Assembly: GCF_030272615.1 (NCBI RefSeq)
Contig: NC_081413.1
Span: 609,469,209 to 609,533,208 of the forward strand
Source of the DNA: Cryptomeria japonica
Lineage: Eukaryota; Streptophyta; Pinopsida; Cupressales; Cupressaceae
Length of the DNA: 64,000 nucleotides
Direction: 5' to 3'
The notes under the pieces are model-generated. The model had not been told where the DNA came from. It saw only the letters and a list, made by a program, of their open reading frames with translations, and searched no databases. Shown piece by piece: positions 55,801 to 61,393 of the stretch (within the stretch, counting starts at the first letter, position 1; each line of letters starts with the position of its first letter). The translations under genes and the position numbers were made by a program.

Positions 55801-56065
55801 AATTTCTTCACAGTTCATATCATACCCAACTCTATAGTCTGGGTGCCTTGAAGAGTTATTTTTCATCCGGTTCTTCTGTTGATTAGATGAATTGTTGATG
55901 TATTCATGAAAGGCAAGTATTTCTATGACAACATTGCTGATTGCAGCTATGTGATGTCTTCATCTAGATGAAAACGTTAAAGCATTTTTTCTGCATTTTG
56001 CAGGGGAATTGGGGAGGGTGGACGAAGCACAAAAGTTGATGGAGGAGGCAGAAGCTCTGAAAAAG
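28737..56065 (+). CDS. LUC7-like U1 snRNP protein, exons 1-7 (3' part beyond window)
   Basis: Seven exons join to 732 nt, 244 codons without a stop: 28737-28883, 42419-42471, 42691-42859, 43004-43067, 44522-44601, 44810-44966 and 56004-56065. The protein begins MDSLRKQLDALMGANRNGD and has the first LUC7 zinc finger (C-x7-C in VCRLFLAGLCP, then C-x3-H in ACSKIH). Next come the DNYDREMEDVLERHIGECE helix, AISVSEVTK, the long EVVEELRAKRADKQ helix, LLEAFNKDRAS and EAQKLMEEAEALKK. LUC7 proteins are U1 snRNP components that help select 5' splice sites. The second, C2H2-type finger and RS tail are not in the window. All other junctions are GT-AG of ordinary type; intron 2 has U12-type signals. The close match to the family over every exon suggests a live gene. 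Confidence 0.9.
29030..29350. repeat. Degenerate tandem repeat, about 51 bp, six units (intron 1)
   Basis: Units of about 51 bp, each ending near GTC, share the words TTCAA(G/C)TT, AATTC(T/C)TGAC and ATTTCAAA. They are strongly diverged. A second block of the same type is at 29600-29840, with about 250 unrelated bases between. Confidence 0.6.
29600..29840. repeat. Degenerate tandem repeat, same family as 29030 (intron 1)
   Basis: Four or five diverged units of about 50 bp with the words TTCAAGTTTACAATTC, TACCTGACATTCGAATTC and TAATTCTTGACATTTTG. They match the motif of the block at 29030-29350. Confidence 0.55.
29841..30750. other. Intron 1 sequence without recognised features
   Basis: AT-rich intronic DNA between the degenerate repeats and the Copia insertion. 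The short ORFs have no domain. Nothing further is supported. Confidence 0.4.
30751..31512 (+). repeat. 5' LTR of the outer Copia-type element
   Basis: 762 bp. It contains four GCCGAC sites (30787, 30880, 30963, 31031), a self-complementary stretch ATATAGGGCCGACCCTATAT near 30956-30975, and a short CA repeat near 31060. About 100 bp between two TAGGGCCGACCT copies is absent from the 3' LTR. Confidence 0.9.
31513..32707 (+). other. Internal region of the outer Copia-type element, left part
   Basis: It begins with TGGTATCAGAGTGG, complementary to initiator Met tRNA. No gag domain or other known protein is recognised in any frame; the largest ORFs are 80-102 codons without motifs. Confidence 0.55.
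32708..33045 (+). pseudogene. Importin subunit beta fragment captured by the Copia-type element
   Basis: The + strand reads NYIMHVICETILSADVRIR, a stop, then ATFECLASISSTYYEKPAPY and MQDIFRITAKSVKSDEELVA. This closely resembles the HEAT-repeat segment of plant importin beta with VCExT...RQAAFECLVSI and TYYEKLAPYMQDIF. It then jumps to VCQGVVGDIFRALDE, a stop, and VLPYCVGIMTQLLKDLS, which in importin beta lies several hundred residues further on. A frameshifted CFGDIALAI follows. Two distant parts of one cargo-import receptor have therefore been joined by deletion. It cannot be a working gene. Host-gene capture by non-autonomous LTR elements is known; this instance is inferred from protein similarity recalled without a search. 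Confidence 0.75.
33294..33431. repeat. 46-bp tandem repeat, three units with hairpin
   Basis: GTTAATGCATTCTTCTCTG begins units at 33294, 33340 and 33386, giving an exact 46-bp period. Each unit contains TTCTCTGTGAGAGAA, or the version with CTCTGCGAGAG, a 6-bp stem with a 3-base loop. It lies in the 3' part of the outer Copia-type element. Confidence 0.9.
33435..33675. repeat. CCACC...GGTGG hairpin repeats of the outer Copia-type element
   Basis: Copies at 33435-33460, 33463-33488, 33531-33554 and about 33650-33675 share CACCCTCTGGGAGTAGCC with ATGGTGG at the end. Opening CCACC pairs with closing GGTGG. Further copies lie at about 39796-39820 and 39868-39891, beyond the inner Copia. Confidence 0.85.
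33694..34512 (+). repeat. 5' LTR of the inner Copia (start missing)
   Basis: Homology to the 3' LTR starts at CAACATTGGAATCC (33694). The first 41 bases of the 3' LTR (TGTTGATTGTAATTAGGG and on) are replaced by host-like sequence. TATAAATA at 33919 is the probable TATA box. The palindrome AAGGGGGCCAGCCCCTT is near 33712. Confidence 0.85.
34606..38604 (+). pseudogene. Copia gag-pol polyprotein with four lesions
   Basis: Gag starts at ATG 34606 (MGLKVEDRLDGNINFATWKV). The frame shifts near 35045. The zinc knuckle CFRCDKFGHYAKEC is at about 35320. The protease motif reads LIDRGAFKHITG where LIDSGAS is usual. Integrase: HRRLGHLHYQALPSL, FDLCGPMS, RYDNGGEY and QQNGVAERKNR, with D, D and E present. 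Reverse transcriptase: SKWLFKIKHNADGSIEKYKA, a TAG at 37457-37459 after PKGYEI, then LKKAMYGLKQAPRAWY and catalytic YVDD near 37637. RNase H: GYSDADWAGSVKDKKSTSG and STAEAEYIT. A frameshift near 38340 and TAG at 38356-38358 (in HCDN-stop-SC) follow. The remaining frame ends at 38604 with DEQVADILTKPL. Confidence 0.9.
38624..38755. repeat. CCACC...GGTGG hairpin repeats of the inner Copia
   Basis: Three 27-bp copies at 38624, 38687 and 38729 with the core CTCTGCGGGCAATGTAAG. CCACC pairs with GGTGG; in copy two CCAT pairs with ATGG. Three copies of GCTTGTGTGC(A/G)AG-type words follow at about 38765-38885. Confidence 0.85.
38922..39781 (+). repeat. 3' LTR of the inner Copia
   Basis: 860 bp, TGTTGATTGTAATTAGGG to TTAAAATCAGCA, preceded by TTAAGAGGGAG. 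Confidence 0.88.
39947..40599 (+). repeat. 3' LTR of the outer Copia-type element
   Basis: 653 bp, followed by target duplication TATTT. Compared with the 5' LTR it lacks about 100 bp between two copies of AGGGCCGACCT and a shorter 12-bp stretch near 40320. Confidence 0.9.
40763..41113 (-). pseudogene. SAR1-like small GTPase pseudogene fragment (antisense in intron 1)
   Basis: Read leftward: ISMFDRAIIRLWKKEAKILF then LSLDNARKTTLSNTLK. Plant SAR1, the COPII coat GTPase, has MFMFDWF... KKEAKILFLGLDNAGKTTLL at its start, so both the N-terminus and the P-loop are recognisable. The P-loop Gly residues are changed (GLDNAGKT to SLDNARKT), which would abolish nucleotide binding. Further on, STQHNEDNEV aligns with PTQHPTSEEL, and NVLLLDIDKDGAF loosely with VVYLVDAxDKxRF. 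The frame ends at 40763 without the later motifs. It is a decayed fragment on the opposite strand to LUC7. Confidence 0.65.
41114..41984. other. Intron 1 sequence, AT-rich
   Basis: No gene is seen. A 52-bp imperfect tandem duplication (AATATTAAATATAATATATT ... GATCTAT) lies at about 41680-41780. GGATCAAGGGGCAGAGCCCC, a palindromic GC-rich word common in plant repeats, is near 41260. Short words resembling the hAT end region (ACTTGCCAAGTACTTGGC) occur near 41480-41500. Confidence 0.35.
41985..42209. repeat. Tandem duplication of 113 bp (intron 1)
   Basis: TGTAGAGAAGATTATGTATA starts copy one at 41985 and TGTAGAGAAAATTATGTATA starts copy two at 42098. The copies continue in parallel to GAAATGAGGTTA. 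Confidence 0.88.
42419..42471 (+). CDS. LUC7-like exon 2
   Basis: 53 nt after acceptor TGTGTCAG, encoding KMDLGACSKIHSLQLRK plus two bases of the next codon (GA). It completes the first zinc finger (C-x3-H in CSKIH). It ends before GTATCCTTT. Confidence 0.9.
42472..42690 (+). other. U12-type (minor spliceosome) intron 2 of the LUC7-like gene
   Basis: The 219-nt intron begins GTATCCTTT, an exact match to the U12 5' splice-site consensus RTATCCTTT. Near its end, ATCCTTCAC resembles the U12 branch site TTCCTTRAY, with the branch A about 11 nt before the exon, as U12 introns require. There is no clear polypyrimidine tract before the AG. The reading frame demands this junction: GA from exon 2 plus A from exon 3 gives Glu in RKEYEDAKAKG. 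Confidence 0.85.
42691..42859 (+). CDS. LUC7-like exon 3
   Basis: 169 nt, encoding (E)YEDAKAKGKDNYDREME through AISVSEVTK. The donor is GTACTT. Confidence 0.92.
43004..43067 (+). CDS. LUC7-like exon 4
   Basis: 64 nt after GTTTGCAG, encoding STEVEDFTKQIKQKLKEAEY and L plus one base. The donor is GTATAG. Confidence 0.9.
43068..44521 (+). other. LUC7-like intron 4
   Basis: 1454 bases with no mobile element recognised. It contains the duplication at 43480-43759. The acceptor TCTCACAG is at the right end. Confidence 0.6.
43480..43759. repeat. Tandem duplication in intron 4
   Basis: GTCGCTTTATAAGTAGTAAG starts copy one at 43480 and GTCGCTTTATATTTGATAAG starts copy two near 43602. Both continue through ATTCAAATGTTGAAGGGTTC and GATGATGGGATTT. 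Copy two has about 35 extra bases. Confidence 0.85.
44522..44601 (+). CDS. LUC7-like exon 5
   Basis: 80 nt, encoding (D)LEGRSDDKIRIMEVVEEL and RAKRADKQ. The donor is GTAATT. Confidence 0.92.
44810..44966 (+). CDS. LUC7-like exon 6
   Basis: 157 nt after CAACAATAG, encoding AMLLLEAFNKDRASMPQP, a Pro/Leu/Thr-rich linker, and RTQEMIIEKLKKAEEL plus one base. The donor is GTAAGT. Confidence 0.92.
44967..47764 (+). other. LUC7-like intron 6, left part
   Basis: About 2.8 kb of intronic sequence in which no gene, clean repeat or mobile element was recognised. Intron 6 as a whole spans 44967-56003 and contains the elements listed below. Confidence 0.45.
47765..47821 (+). repeat. Inverted partial LTR plus PBS stub of the tRNA-like LTR element
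   Basis: GCGTATGGAAGGTCC to TTTCAACA (47765-47813) is the end of the same 129-bp LTR, but on the + strand. The first eight bases of the primer-binding site, TGGTATCA, follow at 47814-47821. The minus-strand element starts at 47822, so the two form an inverted pair: 46 of 49 positions are complementary across the 8-base centre. Confidence 0.85.
47833..47903 (-). ncRNA. tRNA-like sequence in the left LTR
   Basis: 71 nt on the minus strand. The acceptor stem GGACCAG/CTGGTCC is 7 bp and perfect. D arm: TAGCTCAGTGGTAGAGC (A box). T arm: CTAGG-TTCAAGT-CCTAG (B box). The anticodon arm does not pair as in a real tRNA (only 3-4 bp, 8-base loop), so it is a tRNA-derived relic and not a decoding tRNA. 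Confidence 0.75.
48032..48102 (-). ncRNA. tRNA-like sequence in the right LTR
   Basis: Same fold as the copy at 47833, with the B box GGTTCGAGTCC matching the consensus exactly. In the anticodon region TCCA and TGGA could pair around an 8-base loop, GCAGCGTA. Confidence 0.75.
48599..48720. repeat. Tandem duplication of 61 bp (intron 6)
   Basis: AACTGTATCATATTTATAAA at 48601 and AATTGTATCATATTTATAAA at 48662 start two nearly identical copies that end ATGAAATTTTATTAAATAT. Confidence 0.88.
48723..50268 (-). mobile_element. LINE copy containing only ORF1 (intron 6)
   Basis: On the minus strand an ORF1 region (50258-49016) is followed by about 280 bases of 3' sequence and an A-rich tail (48725-48733 as poly-T on +). 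AAATATTTA occurs at 48714-48722 and 50269-50277 and could be the target duplication, though it is AT-rich and short. ORF2, with endonuclease and reverse transcriptase, is absent between ORF1 and the tail. The copy therefore derives from an internally deleted or alternatively ended transcript. Confidence 0.7.
49016..50258 (-). pseudogene. LINE ORF1 (DUF4283 and zinc knuckle protein), frameshifted
   Basis: Read leftward: MALPCPPRVFFPESGHKVGG, SKSFAKVLSDD, then GLIGRIQGFWPSLSELHKWI (DUF4283 region, 49890-49605 in a second frame). Next come VPMWGRLPYLPLQFW, LGKFLGVDEGS and DYEGIPFRCRQCFQLGHIAA with the zinc knuckle C-x2-C-x4-H-x4-C, ending ...EVRRLVDSRC. This is the usual ORF1 of plant L1-type LINEs, an RNA-binding protein. 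At least two frame changes break it. Confidence 0.8.
50280..51138 (+). other. Intron 6 sequence between LINE and hAT/SINE block
   Basis: No gene is seen. Loosely repeated phrases (AAATCTCTTA, CCTTGGAGGGT, GATTGATTGATT) occur at 50520-50900. No LTR or terminal inverted repeat could be fixed. Confidence 0.35.
51151..51333 (-). mobile_element. tRNA-derived SINE, 183 bp
   Basis: The 12-bp target duplication ACTCGGTGAGTA is exact at 51139-51150 and 51334-51345. On the minus strand it starts CCCCCACGGGTTATAG, has a B-box-like GGGTTTGACTCTC about 35 bases in, and ends ACCCTGACGATAAC plus an A-rich tail (poly-T at 51153-51163 on +). The general form resembles the Au-type SINEs of plants; the family is not confirmed. 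Confidence 0.85.
51682..51864 (-). mobile_element. Second tRNA-derived SINE, 183 bp
   Basis: The target duplication TTGTTCTT(T/C)GTAA is at 51669-51681 and 51865-51877, with one mismatch in 13. On the minus strand: GGGTGACCCATGTAATTCAG start, A-box-like TAATTCAGCGG, B box GGTTCAAATCC, and an A-rich tail at the left (poly-T from 51682 on +). Its sequence differs from the SINE at 51151, so it is a separate family. Confidence 0.85.
51878..52864 (-). other. Non-coding stretch between SINE and hAT transposase remnant
   Basis: No domain is recognised in any frame. It probably includes decayed hAT interior or intron sequence, but this cannot be shown. Confidence 0.35.
52865..53834 (-). pseudogene. 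hAT transposase N-terminal part (BED finger), two exons, truncated
   Basis: Exon 1 (53834-53104) opens MAREQWPLDPCPSGYI and contains the BED-like finger IYIKCEKILHGGINRLKYHL followed by AGIDRHDARACPETI, typical of plant hAT transposases. It then has a charged Glu/Arg/Lys helix and a Pro-rich linker. It ends SGR at a donor GTTAGT. Exon 2 starts at 52991 after CACTTACAG and reads LLTNAVTRAREVMEDQKIEW and ANYGCTILS, the segment that in hAT proteins leads to the DUF659 catalytic region. The sequence then departs from the family (SCRKVEEEKP, stop). The catalytic core and dimerisation domain are missing. Confidence 0.75.
53835..54339. other. 5' flank of the hAT transposase remnant
   Basis: AT-rich and non-coding. 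Near 54180-54260 Pro/Ser-codon-like runs (CAAATCCCCTTCAAATCC and repeats) form a weak direct repeat. The ACTCG-rich transposon end follows. Confidence 0.4.
54491..56003 (+). other. LUC7-like intron 6, right part
   Basis: About 1.5 kb of AT-rich intron without recognised features. It ends with the acceptor CATTTTGCAG before exon 7. Confidence 0.5.
56004..56065 (+). CDS. LUC7-like exon 7
   Basis: 62 nt, encoding (G)ELGRVDEAQKLMEEAEALK and K, matching the family helix GxxGxVDEAQKxxEEAEALKK. The donor is GTTATT. The exon encoding the C2H2 finger does not appear before 64000. Confidence 0.9.
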
Positions 56066-56580
56066 GTTATTATTTCTTTGTTAGCCTTATGGTTCTTTTT
56101 GTTGTATGTAGCACATTTAAACACTTTAGCTTTTAGATTAGTTGATGTTTAGGCTGCTTTATACATGGTGCTGTTGTTTTCTTTTAGAGAAAGCATATGC
56201 AAGACTTTTTATGCTATTTTGGTTCCCTAAAACCAGTGGAGACAAATATGTTGGATTTTGAGATGACAATGTTTGCATCCATTAAGCATTCTACTTCATA
56301 ATTTGATCTCCTTTTTAGGGAAATAAAATCAAGCAAAAGACAAAAATTGCTAAAGAGCGCTTTAGGAGTATAAAGTAAGGATATGGATGTTTTTGGAAGA
56401 AACCTATCTTATTGTGTAAAGATAGACAATGTTTTCTTGTCTGTAAGTTTGGTAAGCCTTATCGTAATAGGTAACTTTAGTTCATGCAAAATTTTGACAT
56501 CTAACTGGACCAGCACTTTATTTGTTGAAGATTAGTTTTCCTACAGGATTTGTATTCAAATTTGAGACGGTAATAAGCAA
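56066..56580 (+). other. Start of LUC7-like intron 7
   Basis: Ordinary AT-rich intron. A lysine-rich stretch after TTTTTAGG near 56320 does not match the next LUC7 segment. Confidence 0.45.
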
Positions 56581-57819
56581 TGTATCATTGAGAGGAGGTA
56601 GCAATATATACATGAGAATGATTGGTAAATAACCAACCAGGCGTATGAAATAGTCTATCTCAGAATCACCAATTCTTTTAACACAGAAAATTATAGAACT
56701 GAGAATTCACCTCCAAACATAATAACTTCCTTATTCAGAATAACAGAAATATGTGCACAGTTATAAGATATTACACAGAGAAGCTGCTAGACTTTGATTC
56801 ACCAACTAATAATCATAATTGCCTGATGATATTCAGAATAGAAAACCAGAAATGCGTTCACACAGCTGGCACAATTTAGTAAATGCAGATTTAATATTGC
56901 CAGACATACATTGCAAATGACATGTTACCGGTTATAAAATAGTTCTTCCCTAACTGGACTGGCAGAGTTATCAGTCTGACAATTATATAGTCTGATCCTT
57001 GATGGCTCCTCCTAATCGATATTCCTTACTTTCCTGGTATTGAAAATCCACAGTGAAGTAAGTCTGCTCCTGTCCTGTGTAGGAGAAGAATCAGGTGGTG
57101 ACTAGAAGAATTCGTATTAGCAGATCCAAGCCTGACGTTGCACTTATTAAATCTCCCTTTTATCGCTCAGAATCCTTCATCAAGTCAAATGACCACTTAT
57201 TATCTGCTGCCTTTTGGAGATCTGAATCATATCCCCGAGTGTAATCTGGTGATCCTACGAATAGACAAACTTCACCCAGCCTGCTATTCCAACCTGGAAA
57301 TGCAAGGTGAATTCAATAGGGAGTTGGCGGTAGTAATGAAATATGAAACTGAGTGGAAAGGATGGTAGGGTTTGCGTTCTACCTGGAAGAGGGTCTCGGG
57401 TTTGTGTCTGAAATTCTTTCCTGCTTAGAACAAGCAAATTCTTCGATGCCTTTACAAGCCGAAAAAAACTATATAAATAAGAGTACTGGTCGGTTAAAGT
57501 TAACCACCACAAACAAAGGTTGGCCAAAGAGACAATTTACTAAAAATATCTATTTATTTATTTATTAAGAAAATCACACTAAGTTGGCCGAAGTGATATC
57601 ATAAAATATTTAATAATTTCATTTATTAAAATTTAACTATTAAGTCTTGAGGCTGACTTGCTGGAAAATGGGATCATAATAGCCAAGCATACCCGACCAA
57701 CTAACTATAACCATCTATGATGGTTATTATTTATTATGAAAATGTTTTTGAAGTATTATTAACAAATTACAATGCTTAATAATCATAATGCTGTAATATA
57801 ATATGATTATAATATTCCA
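56581..57819 (-). repeat. Presumed 3' LTR of the minus-strand Copia
   Basis: On the minus strand it would run TGGAATATTATAATC to CTCAATGATACA, starting right after the G-rich tract at 57822-57830. Its partner LTR lies beyond the window, so both ends are inferred from TG/CA and the polypurine tract only. Confidence 0.45.
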
Positions 57820-57839
57820 TTAGCCCCCCTTATTACATC

Positions 57840-58094
57840 ATAAGAGAAAAAAACAAGAAACTTAGAGAAACATTGAAGTTCACCATTGCAAGAGATTTGG
57901 TAAATATGTCAGCATGTTGCTCTAGTGGATTAATACTAGAGTTGGATATTTTGTTCATGTTTGTGTATGTAGTGGCATTGAACCTCAATGTGTTTTATGT
58001 GCTTATGAAAAATAGGACTTGGAACAAGCATCAACACACTTCCTTTGTTGCAAAACAAAGTTGTAGGACATGTCTCAAGAACACTCATGCTTGT
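57840..58094 (-). pseudogene. Copia RNase H tail
   Basis: Read leftward in mixed frames: PNPIFHKHIKHIEVQCHYIH, then ADIFTKSLAMVNFNV. This is the conserved end of Copia RNase H (NPxxHxRTKHIEVxxHxxR ... ADIFTKxL). It is separated from the rest of RNase H by the solo LTR at 58100. Confidence 0.7.
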
Positions 58095-58652
58095 CATAAT
58101 GTTCTGACATATTCACACATCACCCCATTGCAAATGGGGACCCCTACTTTTTTGCTTTCTGGGGTTTGCTTTCTAGGTTTTTAGGGTTTGTCTGTTAGCC
58201 TTTGCATGCTGAGTGTTGCCAGAGGGATCACTAGGATGGCAGGCTCTGCTTGAGCCAGGGTGAGTCCATGGGGCCCCAAAATTAGGGTTTCTTTGAGAGT
58301 CTTCCTTAGGGCCTGGTTTTGCTCTTGTTGCTAATTGTGTCTTTGCTTGGTGAGTGAGTATCATCCTTGAAGGTCTAAGCTAGGTCAAGTTGGTGAGTGA
58401 TGAAGTCTGGAATGTCATCCTGATCTTCAAATGCCCTAAAATTTGGCTAAGTCTGGAATGTCTTCCTGATCCTGAAATTTGACTAAGTCTGGAAAACTGA
58501 AGAATCCTCCAGAAACTAGATTTTGCATTATAATTCCTGGAGGTCTAAAACCACTCTCAAACATCCTGACAGTATATATGGAATATAACTTAAAATATAA
58601 GAAAACGTTATATTCCATACATGGATCCTGACAGAGAGACCAAAATGTCAAA

Positions 58653-60441
58653 TTTCGCTCCTGACCCTTCCAAAGGGTCCAAAGCGAATTTCGCTCTTGA
58701 CCCTTCCAAAGGGTCCAGAGCGAAATTCTCCATAAGACATTCTAGTTTGACCCAAACATAGAACTAACTCATTCCCAAGCATTATTGAGGGCAAAACACT
58801 TGTTCAGATGAAGAAATGTGAGAAATGAAATCAAGATTTGAGCCTAAATGTGAATTTGGCTCCTGACCCTTCCAAAGGGTCCAGAGCAAAATTCTCCCTA
58901 GACACCTTTTTTCTCCTTGTTTGCACTAGAAACCTTGATTCCTTGGGCATGGTAAGGGCAAATTGACATATTCTTGCCTCAGGAAGTGATTTGAGGTGTT
59001 TGAAAGTGTGGATTTTGTCTAAAGCATGAATTTCGCTCCTGACCCTTCCAAAGGGTCCAGAGCGAAATTCACCTTTTCCTCTATTTTGCTCTTTCATATG
59101 GCCAAGTTTTGGATTTTTGAGGCATAGTTGAGGAGACTTGGATGCATGTTTGCCTTGGAGAGGAGGTTTAAGACTACAAAATGGTAAAAATCAACCTAGA
59201 ATGGAAATTTCGCTCCTGACCCTTCCAAAGGGTCCAGAGCGAAATCTTCCATTTGACCTTCTATCTTGCCTAAAATGATGAATAGAGTTTGAAAGGACCT
59301 TGAAATTGATCAAGTTTGAGAGAGAATTGGATAAATCAAGATTTTCGCTCCTGACCCTTCCAAAGGGTCCGGAGCGAAAATCCTCATAACCCTCATTTCC
59401 TTCCTAATTTTGGCTAAGTGTTGGTCTCTAAGGCATGTTGGAAGGTGGATTGATATGTTCTTGCCTTGAGAGGGAGTTGGACGCTTTGAAAGATGAATAT
59501 TTTGCCCAAAGTATGAATTTCGCTCCTGACCCTTCCAAAGGGTCCAGAGCAAAATTCATTATAAACCTCATTTGCTCCCTTGTTTGGGCTTCAAACCTTG
59601 TTCCTTAGGTGGAGAATGATCTATGTTTGCCTCCCAGAGAAGATTGAAGTTGGAAAAATGAACAATCAAGCCTAGAACATGATTTTCGCTCCTGACCCTT
59701 CCGAAGGATCCAGAGCGAAAATCTACCTAGAACTCATTTCCTTCTTATGTTTGACCAAATTTTGATATCCAAGGCATGTTGAAAGGAAGAATGGACATGT
59801 TGTTGCCTTTGGGAATGTTTGAAAGCGATGAAAGGTAGAGATTTTGTCCTAGAAATGGAAATTCGCTCTTGACCCTTCCAAAGGGTCCAGGGCAAAATTT
59901 GACTAAAACCACCTTTTTTCCCAATTTTATGCCAAGGCAATTGCAGACTAAAGTGAATTGAGATGGTAGGGGTCCTTAGGAGTGACTTCAAGTTGCTAGT
60001 GATCCATGAATTTGAAGGAATTGAGCAAAACCAAGATTTTCGCTCCTGACCCTTCCAAAGGGTCCAGAGCGAAAATTCTACAATCACCTACTTTCCTTGC
60101 AAGACAAGTCAAACTTTGTGTTTTTATAGCTTGGATGAGTGAGGAGAAGTGTTTTCTTGCCTTTTGAGGTTGATTCAAGTTGAAAGGATGGAGGAAGAAG
60201 CCTAAAACAAGATTTCGCTCCTGACCCTTCCAAAGGGTCCAGAGCGAAAAACCCTAAAACCATCCTTTTCTCCAAAATTTGTGTGAAGTTTTTCTCCAAA
60301 ATTTGTGTGAAGTCAGGCCTAGGCCAAGGTGAGAGAAGCTCTTAGGATTGCCCTTGAATGATTTTTGACCACCAAAAATGTGAATTTTAGGCTAGGACAA
60401 GGATTTCACTCCTGACCCTTCCAAAGGGTCTAGGGCGAAAT
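58653..60441. repeat. Twelve copies of a 38-bp palindrome, mostly about 175 bp apart
   Basis: Copies begin near 58653, 58689, 58855, 59031, 59208, 59343, 59518, 59684, 59861, 60038, 60213 and 60404. Each reads TTTCGCTCCTGACCCTT, CC, AAAGGGTCCAGAGCGAAA with few changes. The outer arms TTTCGCTC/GAGCGAAA and inner arms GACCCTT/AAGGGTC pair, leaving a small internal mismatch. Spacings after the first pair are 166, 176, 177, 135, 175, 166, 177, 177, 175 and 191 bp. The intervening sequence is related between units (AAGGCATG, TTGCCTT, TTGAAAG words) but far less conserved than the palindrome. Confidence 0.92.
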
Positions 60442-60572
60442 CCTAGATAGGTCCTGTCCCTGGCCTTGATTTGAGTGAATTTACCCTTTCAGGCCTTCTG
60501 GGGATCAAGCAAATGTTGTCAAAATTGAGAAATGGATCCAAATGAGGGAATCAAAGAGAGAGAGAGTTAGAG

Positions 60573-60580
60573 TATAAAAG
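60573..60580 (+). promoter_or_regulatory. TATA box of the solo LTR
   Basis: TATAAAAG follows a short GA repeat and lies about 130 bases after the last palindrome. It is the likely LTR promoter, with the palindrome array upstream of it. Confidence 0.5.
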
Positions 60581-61393
60581 TTTAATATTGTTAAGCATCA
60601 GAGAAATAAGTAGTGAAGAGAGAAAGTTGAACAATTGTTGTTTTACTTGGCTATGAGATCAATGAAATATTGAAGTTATGGTGTTTTATTGCAATCCTTG
60701 TGGCTATTTTCATGGTTGTTTATCTTCTTGAATCACTCTTAGTAGAGATAGCATTTAAGTTTTAAGTTTGAAGGACGAATGTTGCGCTTGATCTTTGATA
60801 AGACTCATATTCCAAATGACTAGCTCCTTACTGATTGTAAGAATGCCCTGTGTGGTCAACTGGAAACATTGAGATTGTTTAAGAAGTTCAATCATTGTTG
60901 GAGGCATTGATATGTATCTTACTGATAGTATCTATCCCCTTGGTGATTTGAAAATCATTGAATCCCCTTAGAAGATCGCACCAATTCCAGTGGAGTTGTA
61001 ATCTTTTGGCAATACTAAAATTGGTAGAGTTCTATCAAGACCAATCATGACTGAGTCATTTTTAGGATTAGTTTAGTCTCACCTCCTTAAAACCTTTATC
61101 TTTTGATCTTTTTGAAACATCAGTTAGTATTAAGAGAATCCTGTTTCCTCATTAGAAAAGTAATTATACGAACAAGCTTTCCTTGAAAGTACGTAAGGCC
61201 CCTTGTAAAATAGTAAACACAATGACCACTGGTGCTTATCCACAAGTAGAGATCCTACATAATAGAACCTTGAAGTTCTTCCGATTGATCCTTTTGCGAT
61301 ATCTTCAGCATTCGGGAACTTTACTCAAGAGAGGATAAGATACCTCTGGGTATTTTATTCTGTGTTTGGTCGTGTACAAAAGACACATCAACA

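Larger units (their letters stand above)
58100..61393 (+). mobile_element. Solo LTR, 3294 bp, with a palindrome array
   Basis: It starts TGTTCTGACATATTC and ends GACACATCAACA. The 5-bp duplication CATAA is exact at 58095-58099 and 61394-61398. Removing it rejoins the Copia RNase H sequence on both sides. No internal region, primer-binding site or polypurine tract lies inside, so it is a solo LTR left by LTR-LTR recombination. It contains the palindrome array (58653-60441) and a TATA box at 60573. + is its probable sense, from the TATA box. The element family was not identified. Confidence 0.85.

Noticed and set aside
56320-56380. Possible LUC7 exon 8 after TTTTTAGG (Lys-rich)
   Set aside because: The translation does not match the LUC7 segment that should follow EALKK, and no matching donor in phase was found.
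57138-57568. ORFs of 76-90 codons on both strands
   Set aside because: They lie in the presumed LTR of the minus-strand Copia and show no protein similarity that I recognise.
58653-60441. CRISPR-like appearance: palindromic repeats with spacers
   Set aside because: The sequence is plant nuclear DNA, the spacers are about 137 bp and related to each other, the array lies inside a solo LTR with a target duplication, and there are no cas genes.
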